A stretch of 64,000 nt of DNA from Methanobacterium formicicum DSM 3637. Its GTDB lineage: Archaea > Methanobacteriota > Methanobacteria > Methanobacteriales > Methanobacteriaceae. Positions within the stretch are counted from its first letter, which is position 1; each line of letters starts with the position of its first letter. The DNA lies in NCBI RefSeq assembly GCF_000302455.1, contig NZ_AMPO01000004.1, positions 104,501 to 168,500 on the forward strand. The letters run 5' to 3'. Shown piece after piece: positions 36,313 through 44,901 of the stretch. The translations under genes and the position numbers were made by a program. The notes below the pieces were generated by a model. That model saw only the letters and a list, made by a program, of their open reading frames with translations. It was not told the DNA's origin and searched no databases.

Positions 36313-37875
36313 ATGGGAAATAAAAATTTTATTCTTGACAATCTTGATTTGAGCATTGTTTTAATTATTTATTCTATTCTTGCAATAATCTCCCTTAATT
36401 TTTACCATTTTAATCTGGGAGCCGACGGTATTTCATATATATCCATAGCCTTAAAATATGTAAATGGTGATTGGGTAAACGCCATCAATGGAGTTTGGAG
36501 TCCACTTTACTCATGGTTAATGACACCCATCATGTTAATTGGATACAATACAGCTTACGCAACATACATCACCCGGATTGTATCATTAATCATCGGGTTT
36601 TTTACAATTATCGGCATAAGCCACTTGAGTTCTATTTTTGAGTTAGATCGCACCATTAAAAGAGCGTTACTAGTGACTTCAATTCCAATGGTTTTATTTT
36701 TCGCAATAATCTATGACACCCCCGATTTACTGGTTGTCTGCCTACTTACATATTATTTTAGTATAATCTTCAAACCAGATTATTCCGACAAATGGACAAA
36801 TGGTGCATTATGCGGTTTTATTGGGGCAATGGCTTTTCTGAGTAAAAGTTATATTTTTCCTTTTTTCCTGGTTCATTTTATCCTTTTCAATTTAATCTAT
36901 TACTTTAAAGGAGGAAAACTTAAAAAAGCCAATATTAAAAAGAGCTTATTTTTTGGTCTGATGGTATTTATGTTAATTAGTGGAATCTGGATAGGGACTA
37001 TAAGTGAAAAATATGATAAACTCACCATAGGTACTGCAAATGAATATAACCATGAAGTTATAGGTCCTGACTATCCCGATCATCCAGTTTATTTTATGGG
37101 ACTTATAAAACCACCATATCCAAATGCAACAAGCACATGGGATGATCCCTATTTGGTAAAAATGAAAGATTGGAGTCCCATTGAATCATTACACAATTTT
37201 GATTATCAACTAAATATTATTGCTGAAAATCTTTATCGAACCCTAATAATGATTGAATACTACTCATTATTATCTTTGATAATTATAATAACTAGTTTAT
37301 ACCTTATTCTCAAATCAGATACTCCTGAATTTGTTAAAAAGAATTTAAGTTATCTATTAATTTCTATTGGAATTTATACTGGAGGTTATTGTTTAATAAT
37401 GGTTCAAGAACGATTTTTGTGGCCTATAATAATTTTAGTAATGACATGTGGTTTTTATCTGGCAAAAAAATTATATGATAATAAGAGTATCAGTATAAGA
37501 ATTAGAAACATATTTATAATCATTTTAATGTTTTCTTTCATCTTTAATCCCGCTTATGAGTTGATTAATTATCCCCATACCGACAATGGAATATACGACC
37601 TGAGTAAAACATTACAAAATGACTATGGAGTGCATGGAAATATAGCATCAAATGGGAATTGGGGAAACACTCTACAAATTGCTTATTATCTGAATAGCCA
37701 GTACTATGGGCTACCTAAAAATATTAATGACTCTATTGAATTGGAAAATGAATTGCTAGCCAATAATATAAATTACTACTTTGTTTGGGGTGATCCCATT
37801 AATGTTCACCTGTTAAATTATAATGAAATAACAAATGGCAGAATTTCGGGTCTGAGAATTTATGTAATAAATTAA
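36313..37875 (+). CDS. GT-C fold membrane glycosyltransferase, tandem copy 1
   Basis: A 520-residue membrane protein with about ten helices. The first external loop has YHFNLGADGISYISIALKYVNGDWVNAINGVWSPLYSW, with the acidic residue expected for GT-C enzymes. The C-terminal region (about 400-520) is soluble. ATG 36313 is chosen because GAGGG at 36303-36307 is 5 nt upstream; the TTG at 36301 would overlap that site. It is followed 50 bp later by a close paralogue. The donor is probably a polyprenyl-phosphate sugar, acting on the outer face. Confidence 0.75.
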   Translation: MGNKNFILDNLDLSIVLIIYSILAIISLNFYHFNLGADGISYISIALKYVNGDWVNAINGVWSPLYSWLMTPIMLIGYNTAYATYITRIVSLIIGFFTIIGISHLSSIFELDRTIKRALLVTSIPMVLFFAIIYDTPDLLVVCLLTYYFSIIFKPDYSDKWTNGALCGFIGAMAFLSKSYIFPFFLVHFILFNLIYYFKGGKLKKANIKKSLFFGLMVFMLISGIWIGTISEKYDKLTIGTANEYNHEVIGPDYPDHPVYFMGLIKPPYPNATSTWDDPYLVKMKDWSPIESLHNFDYQLNIIAENLYRTLIMIEYYSLLSLIIIITSLYLILKSDTPEFVKKNLSYLLISIGIYTGGYCLIMVQERFLWPIIILVMTCGFYLAKKLYDNKSISIRIRNIFIIILMFSFIFNPAYELINYPHTDNGIYDLSKTLQNDYGVHGNIASNGNWGNTLQIAYYLNSQYYGLPKNINDSIELENELLANNINYYFVWGDPINVHLLNYNEITNGRISGLRIYVIN

Positions 37876-37893
37876 AATGAGAATTAAACAAAA

Positions 37894-39492
37894 TTGATAT
37901 ACTATTATTATTTAGGGGTTTTTAATGGAAAAAAGAATTTTCTATATGATAATTTGGATTTAAGTATAGTTCTAATTATATATTCAGTCCTTGCGATATT
38001 TTCCATTATTTATTACCATTTTAATCTTGGCGCTGATGGGATTTCCTATATCTCCATTGCCTTGAAATATGTTAATGGAGACTGGGCAAATGCCATTAAT
38101 GGAGTCTGGAGTCCATTATACTCATGGTTAATGACACCAATCCTGTTATTATTTTATAATCCATTTAATGCATCATATGTAACCAGGATAGTATCTTTAA
38201 TTGTTGGGTTTTTTACAATCATTGGAATTAACAAGTTAGCAGTTACTTTCAAGTTGCAAAGGCTGATGAAAAGATATTTACTCATCACTTCAATTCCTAT
38301 GATTTTGTTTTTTGCAATATTTTATGACACCCCTGATTTACTGGTAGCATGCCTCCTTATTTATTATTTTAGTTTCATTTTTGAATCCAGTTATCCTACC
38401 ACTTCAACAAGCGGAGCATTATGTGGTTTAATTGGAGCTCTTGCTTTTTTAAGCAAATCATATATTTTACCTTTTTTCATTGTCCACTTTATTTTTTTCA
38501 ACATATTATACTATTTTAAAGGCTGTAAAATCAATAAGATGCAGGTTAAAAAAAATTTAATTATTGGTTTAGCAGTTTTTTTCATAATTAGTGGAATATG
38601 GATTGGTGCTTTGAGTGAAAAATATGATAAACCAACGATTAGTACTGCAATAAACTATAATCATGCAATTATTGGCCCAGATTACCTAAAACATCAGGGA
38701 GATTCTTTAGGCCTTATAAAACCGCCTAATCCTACGGCCACTAGTGTCTGGGAAGACCCATCTATAATTAAGTTGAAAGATTGGAGTCCTTTTGAATCAT
38801 GGGAAAATTTCGAATTTCAAATAAAAAATATCATTAACAATCTTTACCTTACCCTATTCCTGATAGAGTACTATTCAATATTGTCCATAGCAATAATAAT
38901 CATTAGTTTATACTATATTCTCAAACAAGATACTGAAAAATATTTTAAAACAAAATTAATCTATTTACTGATTACTATTTCTCTTTATTCTGCAGGATAC
39001 ATCTTAATGTTCATCCAAGAGCGCTTTTTTTGGCCTGTGATCATTTTATTGATGATCTGGGGATTTTATTTAATAAGCAGTTTATATAAAAACAAAGTTC
39101 TTAGTGCGAAATTAAGAAATATTTTAATCATAATTTTAATGGGATCTTTCATTTTAACTCCAGTGTACGGGTTGATTACCTATCCCCAAACAGATGGTGA
39201 ACAATTAAGTAAAACCTTGAAGAATAATTATGGAATACACGGGAATATTGCATCAAATGATGGTTGGTCAGAAACTAATAAAATTTCTTATTATTTGAAT
39301 AGTCAGTATTATGGCTTACCCAAGAATATTAATAACTCTTCACAGTTAGAAAATGAATTAATGGCCAATAACATAACTTACTACTTTGTCTGGGGGGATT
39401 CCAGCAACTTAACCCTCATAAGTTATAAAGAAATTACTAATGGTAAAATTCATGGTTTGAAGATTTATTCATGGGGTGGAAAGAACATTTAA
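37894..39492 (+). CDS. GT-C fold membrane glycosyltransferase, tandem copy 2 (start damaged)
   Basis: A paralogue of the preceding gene over its whole length (for example HFNLGADGISYISIALKYVNGDW and NGVWSPLYSWLMTPI are shared). In copy 1 the start reads ATG-GGA-AAT-AAA after GAGGG. In copy 2 the matching ATG at 37925 follows GGGG but is one base out of frame with the body (ATGGA in place of ATGGGA), just before a run of six A. The frame is open back to a TTG at 37894, which has no ribosome binding site. So either a weak TTG start is used or a one-base deletion has disabled the gene. The rest is intact, giving up to 532 residues. Confidence 0.68.
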   Translation: MIYYYYLGVFNGKKNFLYDNLDLSIVLIIYSVLAIFSIIYYHFNLGADGISYISIALKYVNGDWANAINGVWSPLYSWLMTPILLLFYNPFNASYVTRIVSLIVGFFTIIGINKLAVTFKLQRLMKRYLLITSIPMILFFAIFYDTPDLLVACLLIYYFSFIFESSYPTTSTSGALCGLIGALAFLSKSYILPFFIVHFIFFNILYYFKGCKINKMQVKKNLIIGLAVFFIISGIWIGALSEKYDKPTISTAINYNHAIIGPDYLKHQGDSLGLIKPPNPTATSVWEDPSIIKLKDWSPFESWENFEFQIKNIINNLYLTLFLIEYYSILSIAIIIISLYYILKQDTEKYFKTKLIYLLITISLYSAGYILMFIQERFFWPVIILLMIWGFYLISSLYKNKVLSAKLRNILIIILMGSFILTPVYGLITYPQTDGEQLSKTLKNNYGIHGNIASNDGWSETNKISYYLNSQYYGLPKNINNSSQLENELMANNITYYFVWGDSSNLTLISYKEITNGKIHGLKIYSWGGKNI

Positions 39493-39721
39493 TTTACAAT
39501 TAACTGCACTCTTTGCTACATACATCTTAAATAATTTAATACTAATTAAACAATAATAAGGTCATTGGACATCAGATGTTTAAGTTAAGAATATGTTTTG
39601 TTGATAGTAGTGAATAATAAATTAACTAGTACAATGAAAAGATAGGTGTTTAAGACTTTATAATGAATAATCTCTAAATGAATAATCAATCTTATAAAAT
39701 TTAAAAATAAGTGATAATTAC

Positions 39722-40966
39722 ATGACAAAAATCAAGAAGGATTTAAGGTGGTTTCTATTTGAAGAATACCAAGAAATGTACATGAAAGAAGGAACAGACA
39801 TGCATTCTTTAATTTTAGATTATTTAAAGAACTACTCCCAACTTTATAAAAATCCTTTGATAAAAATTGGATTAAAAACCTTTAGGACCAATTATACGCT
39901 TTTTTCACCATTATCAAAAAAAAAAGAAAAAACAATTTTATTCCAGAATGGTATTGGCAGATATAATTCTATCATTAATGAATCTTCCAAAAAAAATGCA
40001 ATCATCCTTGGAATAAAAACAAGCGCAATTTGGGACTTTATATCTAAAAGGACAATGTACTATCCTGTTTTTGATAATGTTTATCTGGACTTAAATATGG
40101 GAATAATCAATAATAATGATGAACAGCTCCAAAGAGGTATAGATAAATTAACAGAAGTTTTTGAATATTTAAATCCAGATGTGGTTGTTTTAAATGATGA
40201 TGCTCTCCCACCAAGTAGAGCACTAATATTAGTGAGCAAAAAACTTGGTATTCCTACAGTAGAGATTCAACATGGAATATACCAAGCAAAACATATGCTT
40301 CCAACGGGTAAATATTCGGACTACTTATTTGTTTGGGGGGAATATTTTAAAAATATTTATTTAGATGAAAAAATTCGAGACAAAAAAGCTATAAAAGTAT
40401 TAGGATTTCCTAATGAACTGAGGATCATTAACAACACAGGAAACCCTCCAAAAACTGTTTATTATCTAAGCGAAGATTATGAACACTATGCTAAAGATGC
40501 TGAAGATTCATTAGACATTAAAATAGAAACCATCCATCAACTTCATGATTTATGTAATGATTTGGGATTAAATTTTATTTATAGACCACACCCTGAAGAG
40601 GACATTGCAAAATTAAAATCCAATCTTAAGAATATAAGATTTAGCCCAAAAAAAGAAAAATTGATAACTTCTTTTAGAAAAGGAGATTTATTCATTTCAT
40701 TTAATTCAACCACACTTATAGAAGCAGCATTACATTCAAAAATATGTATTCAATTAAGATATTACCCATATCAAACAGATGATTTCGAAAAATTAGGAAT
40801 ATGCCGTTCCTTTGATAATTTAGATGAACTAAGAATTTATCTGAAGAAATTATCATTAACAAATGATTTGTCTCAATTTCACCAAAAAGTAAATAAAAAT
40901 TATATTGAAATTCCTTCACAAAATCCTGGAACGAAGTTTTTAGATTTAATAGATGAGATATTATAA
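39722..40966 (+). CDS. GT-B-like surface polysaccharide glycosyltransferase
   Basis: A 414-residue soluble protein. The second half resembles the GT-B C-terminal domain shared by CDP-glycerol glycerophosphotransferases, capsule KpsS/polysialyltransferase-like and UDP-GlcNAc 2-epimerase-like proteins: PTVEIQHGIYQAKHM, SDYLFVWGEYFKN, FIYRPHPEED and LFISFNSTTLIEAALHSK. The His of RPHPEE and the STTLIEA nucleotide-phosphate loop are the typical active-site elements. The exact donor is unknown; a CMP-nonulosonate would fit this neighbourhood but is inference. It is free-standing, with a 229-bp leader, and converges with ugd. Confidence 0.7.
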   Translation: MTKIKKDLRWFLFEEYQEMYMKEGTDMHSLILDYLKNYSQLYKNPLIKIGLKTFRTNYTLFSPLSKKKEKTILFQNGIGRYNSIINESSKKNAIILGIKTSAIWDFISKRTMYYPVFDNVYLDLNMGIINNNDEQLQRGIDKLTEVFEYLNPDVVVLNDDALPPSRALILVSKKLGIPTVEIQHGIYQAKHMLPTGKYSDYLFVWGEYFKNIYLDEKIRDKKAIKVLGFPNELRIINNTGNPPKTVYYLSEDYEHYAKDAEDSLDIKIETIHQLHDLCNDLGLNFIYRPHPEEDIAKLKSNLKNIRFSPKKEKLITSFRKGDLFISFNSTTLIEAALHSKICIQLRYYPYQTDDFEKLGICRSFDNLDELRIYLKKLSLTNDLSQFHQKVNKNYIEIPSQNPGTKFLDLIDEIL

Positions 40967-40984
40967 TAGTGTTAACCTGTTAAA

Positions 40985-42292
40985 CTATCGCCCTACACTA
41001 TAATATTCAAATCCCTTACTCTCCATTAAAGCGGGTTCATATATATTTCTACCATCAATAATTATAGGAAGTATCATTAGCTTCTTTATTCGATCTAAAT
41101 CAACCTCTCTGAATTCATTCCACTCAGTAATTATGATTAAAGCATCAGAATTTTTCAGAGCTTCATATTTGTCCTCATAATAGGTTATGAAATCATTCTC
41201 AGGGAATAATTTTTTAAAATTTTCTGCAGCTTCTGGATCATACAATCTTAATTTAGCTCCAGCACCCATAATCCCATTTATTATATCAATTGAAGGAGCA
41301 TCTCTAATATCATTTGTATCAGGTTTAAAAGCCAATCCCCAGACTGTTATGTTCTTATCCTTCAATATCCAAAGCAATTCTTCAACTTTATCTAGAAATT
41401 TTTTCCTCCTATCTTTATTTATTTTCTCTGCTGCCCTGAGAAGTTCAAAATCTAGACCATAATCTTCTGCTATATTAATAAATGCTCTGATATCTTTGGG
41501 GAGACAAGACCCTCCATATCCAATTCCTGCGTTTAAAAAGTCCCTTCCTATCCTTTTATCAGCACCAATACCATCAGCAACCATATTTACATCAATATCT
41601 GCTTTTTCACAGAGATCTGCTAACATATTGATGTAAGATATTTTGATGGCCAAAAAAGAATTTGATGCATATTTGATTATTTCTGCAGCAGGTGTCTTCG
41701 TTATAAAGAGTTTAGTTCCTTTCTCTGTGAAAGGCTTGTAAATTTCTCTGAATATCTTTCCTGCCCTTTCGCTTTCAATACCTATAACTATGCGATTAGG
41801 ATTCATGAAATCATAAACCGCGTATCCTTCACGCAAAAATTCTGGATTGGAGGCTACATCAAAGTCCAAATCTTTCCGAGCATATCTTTTCACAGTTCTC
41901 TTAATCAGTTTATGAGTGTTGACAGGTACAGTTGATTTTTCTATGATGAGCTTATAATCATTCATTCGTTTAGCAATCTGTCTTGAAACTTCTTCAATCT
42001 GTGATAGATCAGCTTTTCCACTATTACCCTGCGGAGTTCCAACACATACAAAAATAACATCACTAAAATCAATAGCCTCGTCCATATCGTTAGTAAATCT
42101 CATTTTACCTTCATCAAGGTTTGTGTGAAGCATTTCATTCAGATCAGGTTCACAGATTGGTGACATTCCCAGATTAAGTTCTTCAAGATTAAATGATGAT
42201 TTTTCAACACATAAAACATTATTACCCAAATCTGCAAGACAAGTAGCTGTAACTAAACCCACATAACCTGCCCCAATAACTGTAATTTTCAT
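40985..42292 (-). CDS. UDP-glucose/UDP-N-acetyl-sugar 6-dehydrogenase
   Basis: A 435-residue nucleotide-sugar 6-dehydrogenase of the Ugd/WecC/AglM family. It oxidises a UDP-hexose to the UDP-uronate with 2 NAD. MKITVIGAGYVGLVTATCLADLG is the NAD site, VGTPQG and EKSTVPV follow, and AGIGYGGSCLPKDIRAF holds the catalytic cysteine; VWGLAFKPDTNDIRDAPS is the C-terminal UDP-binding domain. ATG 42292 with an upstream GGTAGGGAT is chosen over the longer frame from 42358, which adds 22 non-homologous residues. It is divergent from an epimerase (81-bp gap); the two could convert UDP-glucose to UDP-glucuronate and UDP-galacturonate. Confidence 0.93.
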   Translation of the reverse strand: MKITVIGAGYVGLVTATCLADLGNNVLCVEKSSFNLEELNLGMSPICEPDLNEMLHTNLDEGKMRFTNDMDEAIDFSDVIFVCVGTPQGNSGKADLSQIEEVSRQIAKRMNDYKLIIEKSTVPVNTHKLIKRTVKRYARKDLDFDVASNPEFLREGYAVYDFMNPNRIVIGIESERAGKIFREIYKPFTEKGTKLFITKTPAAEIIKYASNSFLAIKISYINMLADLCEKADIDVNMVADGIGADKRIGRDFLNAGIGYGGSCLPKDIRAFINIAEDYGLDFELLRAAEKINKDRRKKFLDKVEELLWILKDKNITVWGLAFKPDTNDIRDAPSIDIINGIMGAGAKLRLYDPEAAENFKKLFPENDFITYYEDKYEALKNSDALIIITEWNEFREVDLDRIKKLMILPIIIDGRNIYEPALMESKGFEYYSVGR

Positions 42293-42373
42293 ATTATCCC
42301 TACCAATAAATTGTTCAGAATCTATTATTAATCTAATAGCAATATATAAATATGTCACGGATAGACTTTTTAT

Positions 42374-43312
42374 ATGAAAGCTCTAGTTACAGGATGTGCA
42401 GGCTTTATAGGAAGTAATCTGAGCGATTATTTACTTGATTTAGGATATAATGTTGTGGGAATAGATTGTTTTACTGATTATTATGCTACAAAAATCAAAA
42501 AATCAAATATAAGATACTCTTTAAAACAAAAAAATTTCAGATTAATAAAAAAAGATATTCTCGATTTTAGCGAGTTTCCAGAAGTAGATTATGTATTTCA
42601 TCTAGCAGCTCAAGCGGGTGTAAGGGCTTCATGGGGTGAAAACTTTCATATTTACACCAAAAACAACATAGAAGCCACTCAAAAATTATTAGATTTTTAT
42701 AAGGATATTGAGATTAGAAAATTCGTTTATTCATCTTCATCTTCAGTATATGGCGATTCTAACCTTCCCATGAATGAAAAAAGTCTATTAAAGCCTGTTT
42801 CCCCATACGGAGTCAGTAAATTATCTGCCGAACACCTAACATATCTTTATTGGAAGAATTACAATGTACCAACTGTATCTCTTAGATATTTCACAGTTTA
42901 TGGTCCCAGACAGAGGCCAGATATGGCTATTAACAAATTCACCAAAGCTATATTGAATAAAGAAGAAATAAAAGTTTATGGGGATGGTAGTCAAACAAGA
43001 GACTTCACTTATGTCAAAGATGTGATTAAAGCTAATTTAATGGCAGCAGAGAGTGAATTTGCTGGAGAAATCTTCAATATTGGGGGCGGTAATCAGATTA
43101 GTATTTCTGAATTGATAGAAAAACTAGAAGAGTTCACTGGTGAAAAAGCAATGATTAATAAATTAGAAAAACAGAAGGGGGATGTGAGGGAAACCTTAGC
43201 TGATATTGAAAAAGTTCATAAACTTCTTAAATGGTCACCTAAAGTGCGTATTGATGAAGGCTTGCTAAATTATATTGAATGGGTGAATAAAACCAGCCGG
43301 ATAGATAAATAA
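42374..43312 (+). CDS. NAD-dependent UDP-sugar epimerase (UDP-glucuronate 4-epimerase-like)
   Basis: A 312-residue extended short-chain dehydrogenase/reductase. MKALVTGCAGFIGSNLSDYLLDLG is the GxxGxxG NAD site, SSSSVYGD and PVSPYGVSKLSAEHL give the catalytic S-Y-K set, and YFTVYGPRQRPDMAI is the substrate loop usual in UDP-glucose and UDP-glucuronate 4-epimerases. Adjacency to the 6-dehydrogenase favours UDP-glucuronate as substrate. The flippase gene begins 16 bp downstream, so the two form an operon. The ATG has no strong Shine-Dalgarno and may be leaderless. Confidence 0.87.
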   Translation: MKALVTGCAGFIGSNLSDYLLDLGYNVVGIDCFTDYYATKIKKSNIRYSLKQKNFRLIKKDILDFSEFPEVDYVFHLAAQAGVRASWGENFHIYTKNNIEATQKLLDFYKDIEIRKFVYSSSSSVYGDSNLPMNEKSLLKPVSPYGVSKLSAEHLTYLYWKNYNVPTVSLRYFTVYGPRQRPDMAINKFTKAILNKEEIKVYGDGSQTRDFTYVKDVIKANLMAAESEFAGEIFNIGGGNQISISELIEKLEEFTGEKAMINKLEKQKGDVRETLADIEKVHKLLKWSPKVRIDEGLLNYIEWVNKTSRIDK

Positions 43313-43328
43313 TCTAAGCTTTTTTGTT

Positions 43329-44795
43329 GTGTTTGTCGTGTCTGAATCACTCTATAAAAAAATTATCCAAGATATAGGTATAGTTACTATTCTTGGGATG
43401 TTCACAAGTCTTAGTGGAATATTGTTAATTCCAGTTATCACTAAATTTTTGGGTGTGGAAAATTATGGTCTTTATGTCCAATTTACAGTTACTTTAGCAT
43501 TGATTATGGGATTTACAACTTTAGGACTGCCATATGCAACAGTGAGGTTTTTAGCTGGGGAGAAAAACCGTCAAAAAATCCGGGGGGAGGTATGGTCTTC
43601 CTTTTTGATCATATTATTAACTAGTCTTGCAGTATCATTATTAATCATAATATTTTCCAACAGCATAGCTAATTCTTTATTTGGCGGTTTATCCATTTTA
43701 GTCATTATATTAGCCGTGTTAGTTCCAATTGAATGCATAAGTGGAACTTTTCAGAATTTATTCCGTGTCTTTCAAAAAATAAAATACTACTCTATCTTTA
43801 ATATTGCTAAAACATATGTAGAAGTGATATTAATCATTGCCGTGATTATTTCCGGCTTTGGTATCATAGAAGTAGCCCTTAGTATCCTGATCACTAGGTT
43901 CATATTTTTATTAGTGATCTCAGCAATCATGAAGCGATTAATAGGGTTAGGTAAACCAAATTTTTCATCTATGAAAAAATATTTAAAGTTTGGATTACCC
44001 ACTATCCCCTCCAATGTGGCATCCTGGATAAACGACTCTAGTGACAGGTACATTATAACCATATTACTTGGAATTGCAGCAGTTGGTTATTATAACCCGG
44101 GATATTCCATTGGGTCTGTAATTGGAATGTTATCTGTACCTTTCGATTTCGTTTTGGTTTCTATTGCCGCTGAGTATTATAATAAAGGAGAAATAGATTT
44201 GGTAAGAAATTTGTTCAAACACTCTTTAAAGTACTACCTTCTAATTTCTGTGCCTACCCTTCTTGGAATTTCGATTTTGGCCAATCCCATCCTGACAATT
44301 ATTTCCACACCTGAAATTGCCCAGCAAAGTTATTTAGTGGTTCCAATAGTGGGTATGGCCATGGTACTTTCTGGTATTGGGGCCACAGCCACAGGTAAAT
44401 CCCTTTATTTAGCTCAAAAAAATCACATCACCATGATAAACTGGTTCTTAGTGGCCATGATAAATATAGTTCTCTGCGTATTATTAATTCCCAAAATGGG
44501 AATATTAGGGGCCGCTATTGCAACTTTAGCTTCATTTTCCTTTGGATTCCTCTTTGGAACATATTTCGCTGTTAAATACTTCGACTTTTCCGTTGATTGG
44601 ACCGCCACCATTAAAATCATAGTTTCATCATTAGTGATGGCCCTTTTTATTCTTATTCTTAAACCAGTAACTCTTTTAGATGTGATTTTAGCAGTTTCTG
44701 CAAGTATATTAGTTTATTTAGTAGTTATTCTTGCAACAAAAACTATTGACAAAAAGGAAATTAATCTTTTCATTTCAATGATAAAAAATAGATGA
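43329..44795 (+). CDS. Wzx-type polysaccharide flippase (MOP superfamily)
   Basis: A 488-residue integral membrane protein with about 14 helices, matching the oligosaccharide flippase/polysaccharide biosynthesis family. The N-terminus GIVTILGMFTSLSGILLIPVITKFLGVENYG and YATVRFLAGEKNR are typical. It would move lipid-linked glycans from the inner to the outer face of the membrane. The start is uncertain between GTG 43329 and GTG 43338; neither has a good Shine-Dalgarno. It is in an operon with the epimerase and lies among the glycosyltransferases that supply its substrate. Confidence 0.9.
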   Translation: MFVVSESLYKKIIQDIGIVTILGMFTSLSGILLIPVITKFLGVENYGLYVQFTVTLALIMGFTTLGLPYATVRFLAGEKNRQKIRGEVWSSFLIILLTSLAVSLLIIIFSNSIANSLFGGLSILVIILAVLVPIECISGTFQNLFRVFQKIKYYSIFNIAKTYVEVILIIAVIISGFGIIEVALSILITRFIFLLVISAIMKRLIGLGKPNFSSMKKYLKFGLPTIPSNVASWINDSSDRYIITILLGIAAVGYYNPGYSIGSVIGMLSVPFDFVLVSIAAEYYNKGEIDLVRNLFKHSLKYYLLISVPTLLGISILANPILTIISTPEIAQQSYLVVPIVGMAMVLSGIGATATGKSLYLAQKNHITMINWFLVAMINIVLCVLLIPKMGILGAAIATLASFSFGFLFGTYFAVKYFDFSVDWTATIKIIVSSLVMALFILILKPVTLLDVILAVSASILVYLVVILATKTIDKKEINLFISMIKNR

Positions 44796-44901
44796 AAAAA
44801 CTTAAATGATTTTTAGAATTTATATCACTATTTTTGACTTAACTACATAAACACTCTAATTTAAAATTGGATCTCATTCCCAATTAGGGTACCAAAGTGT
44901 T

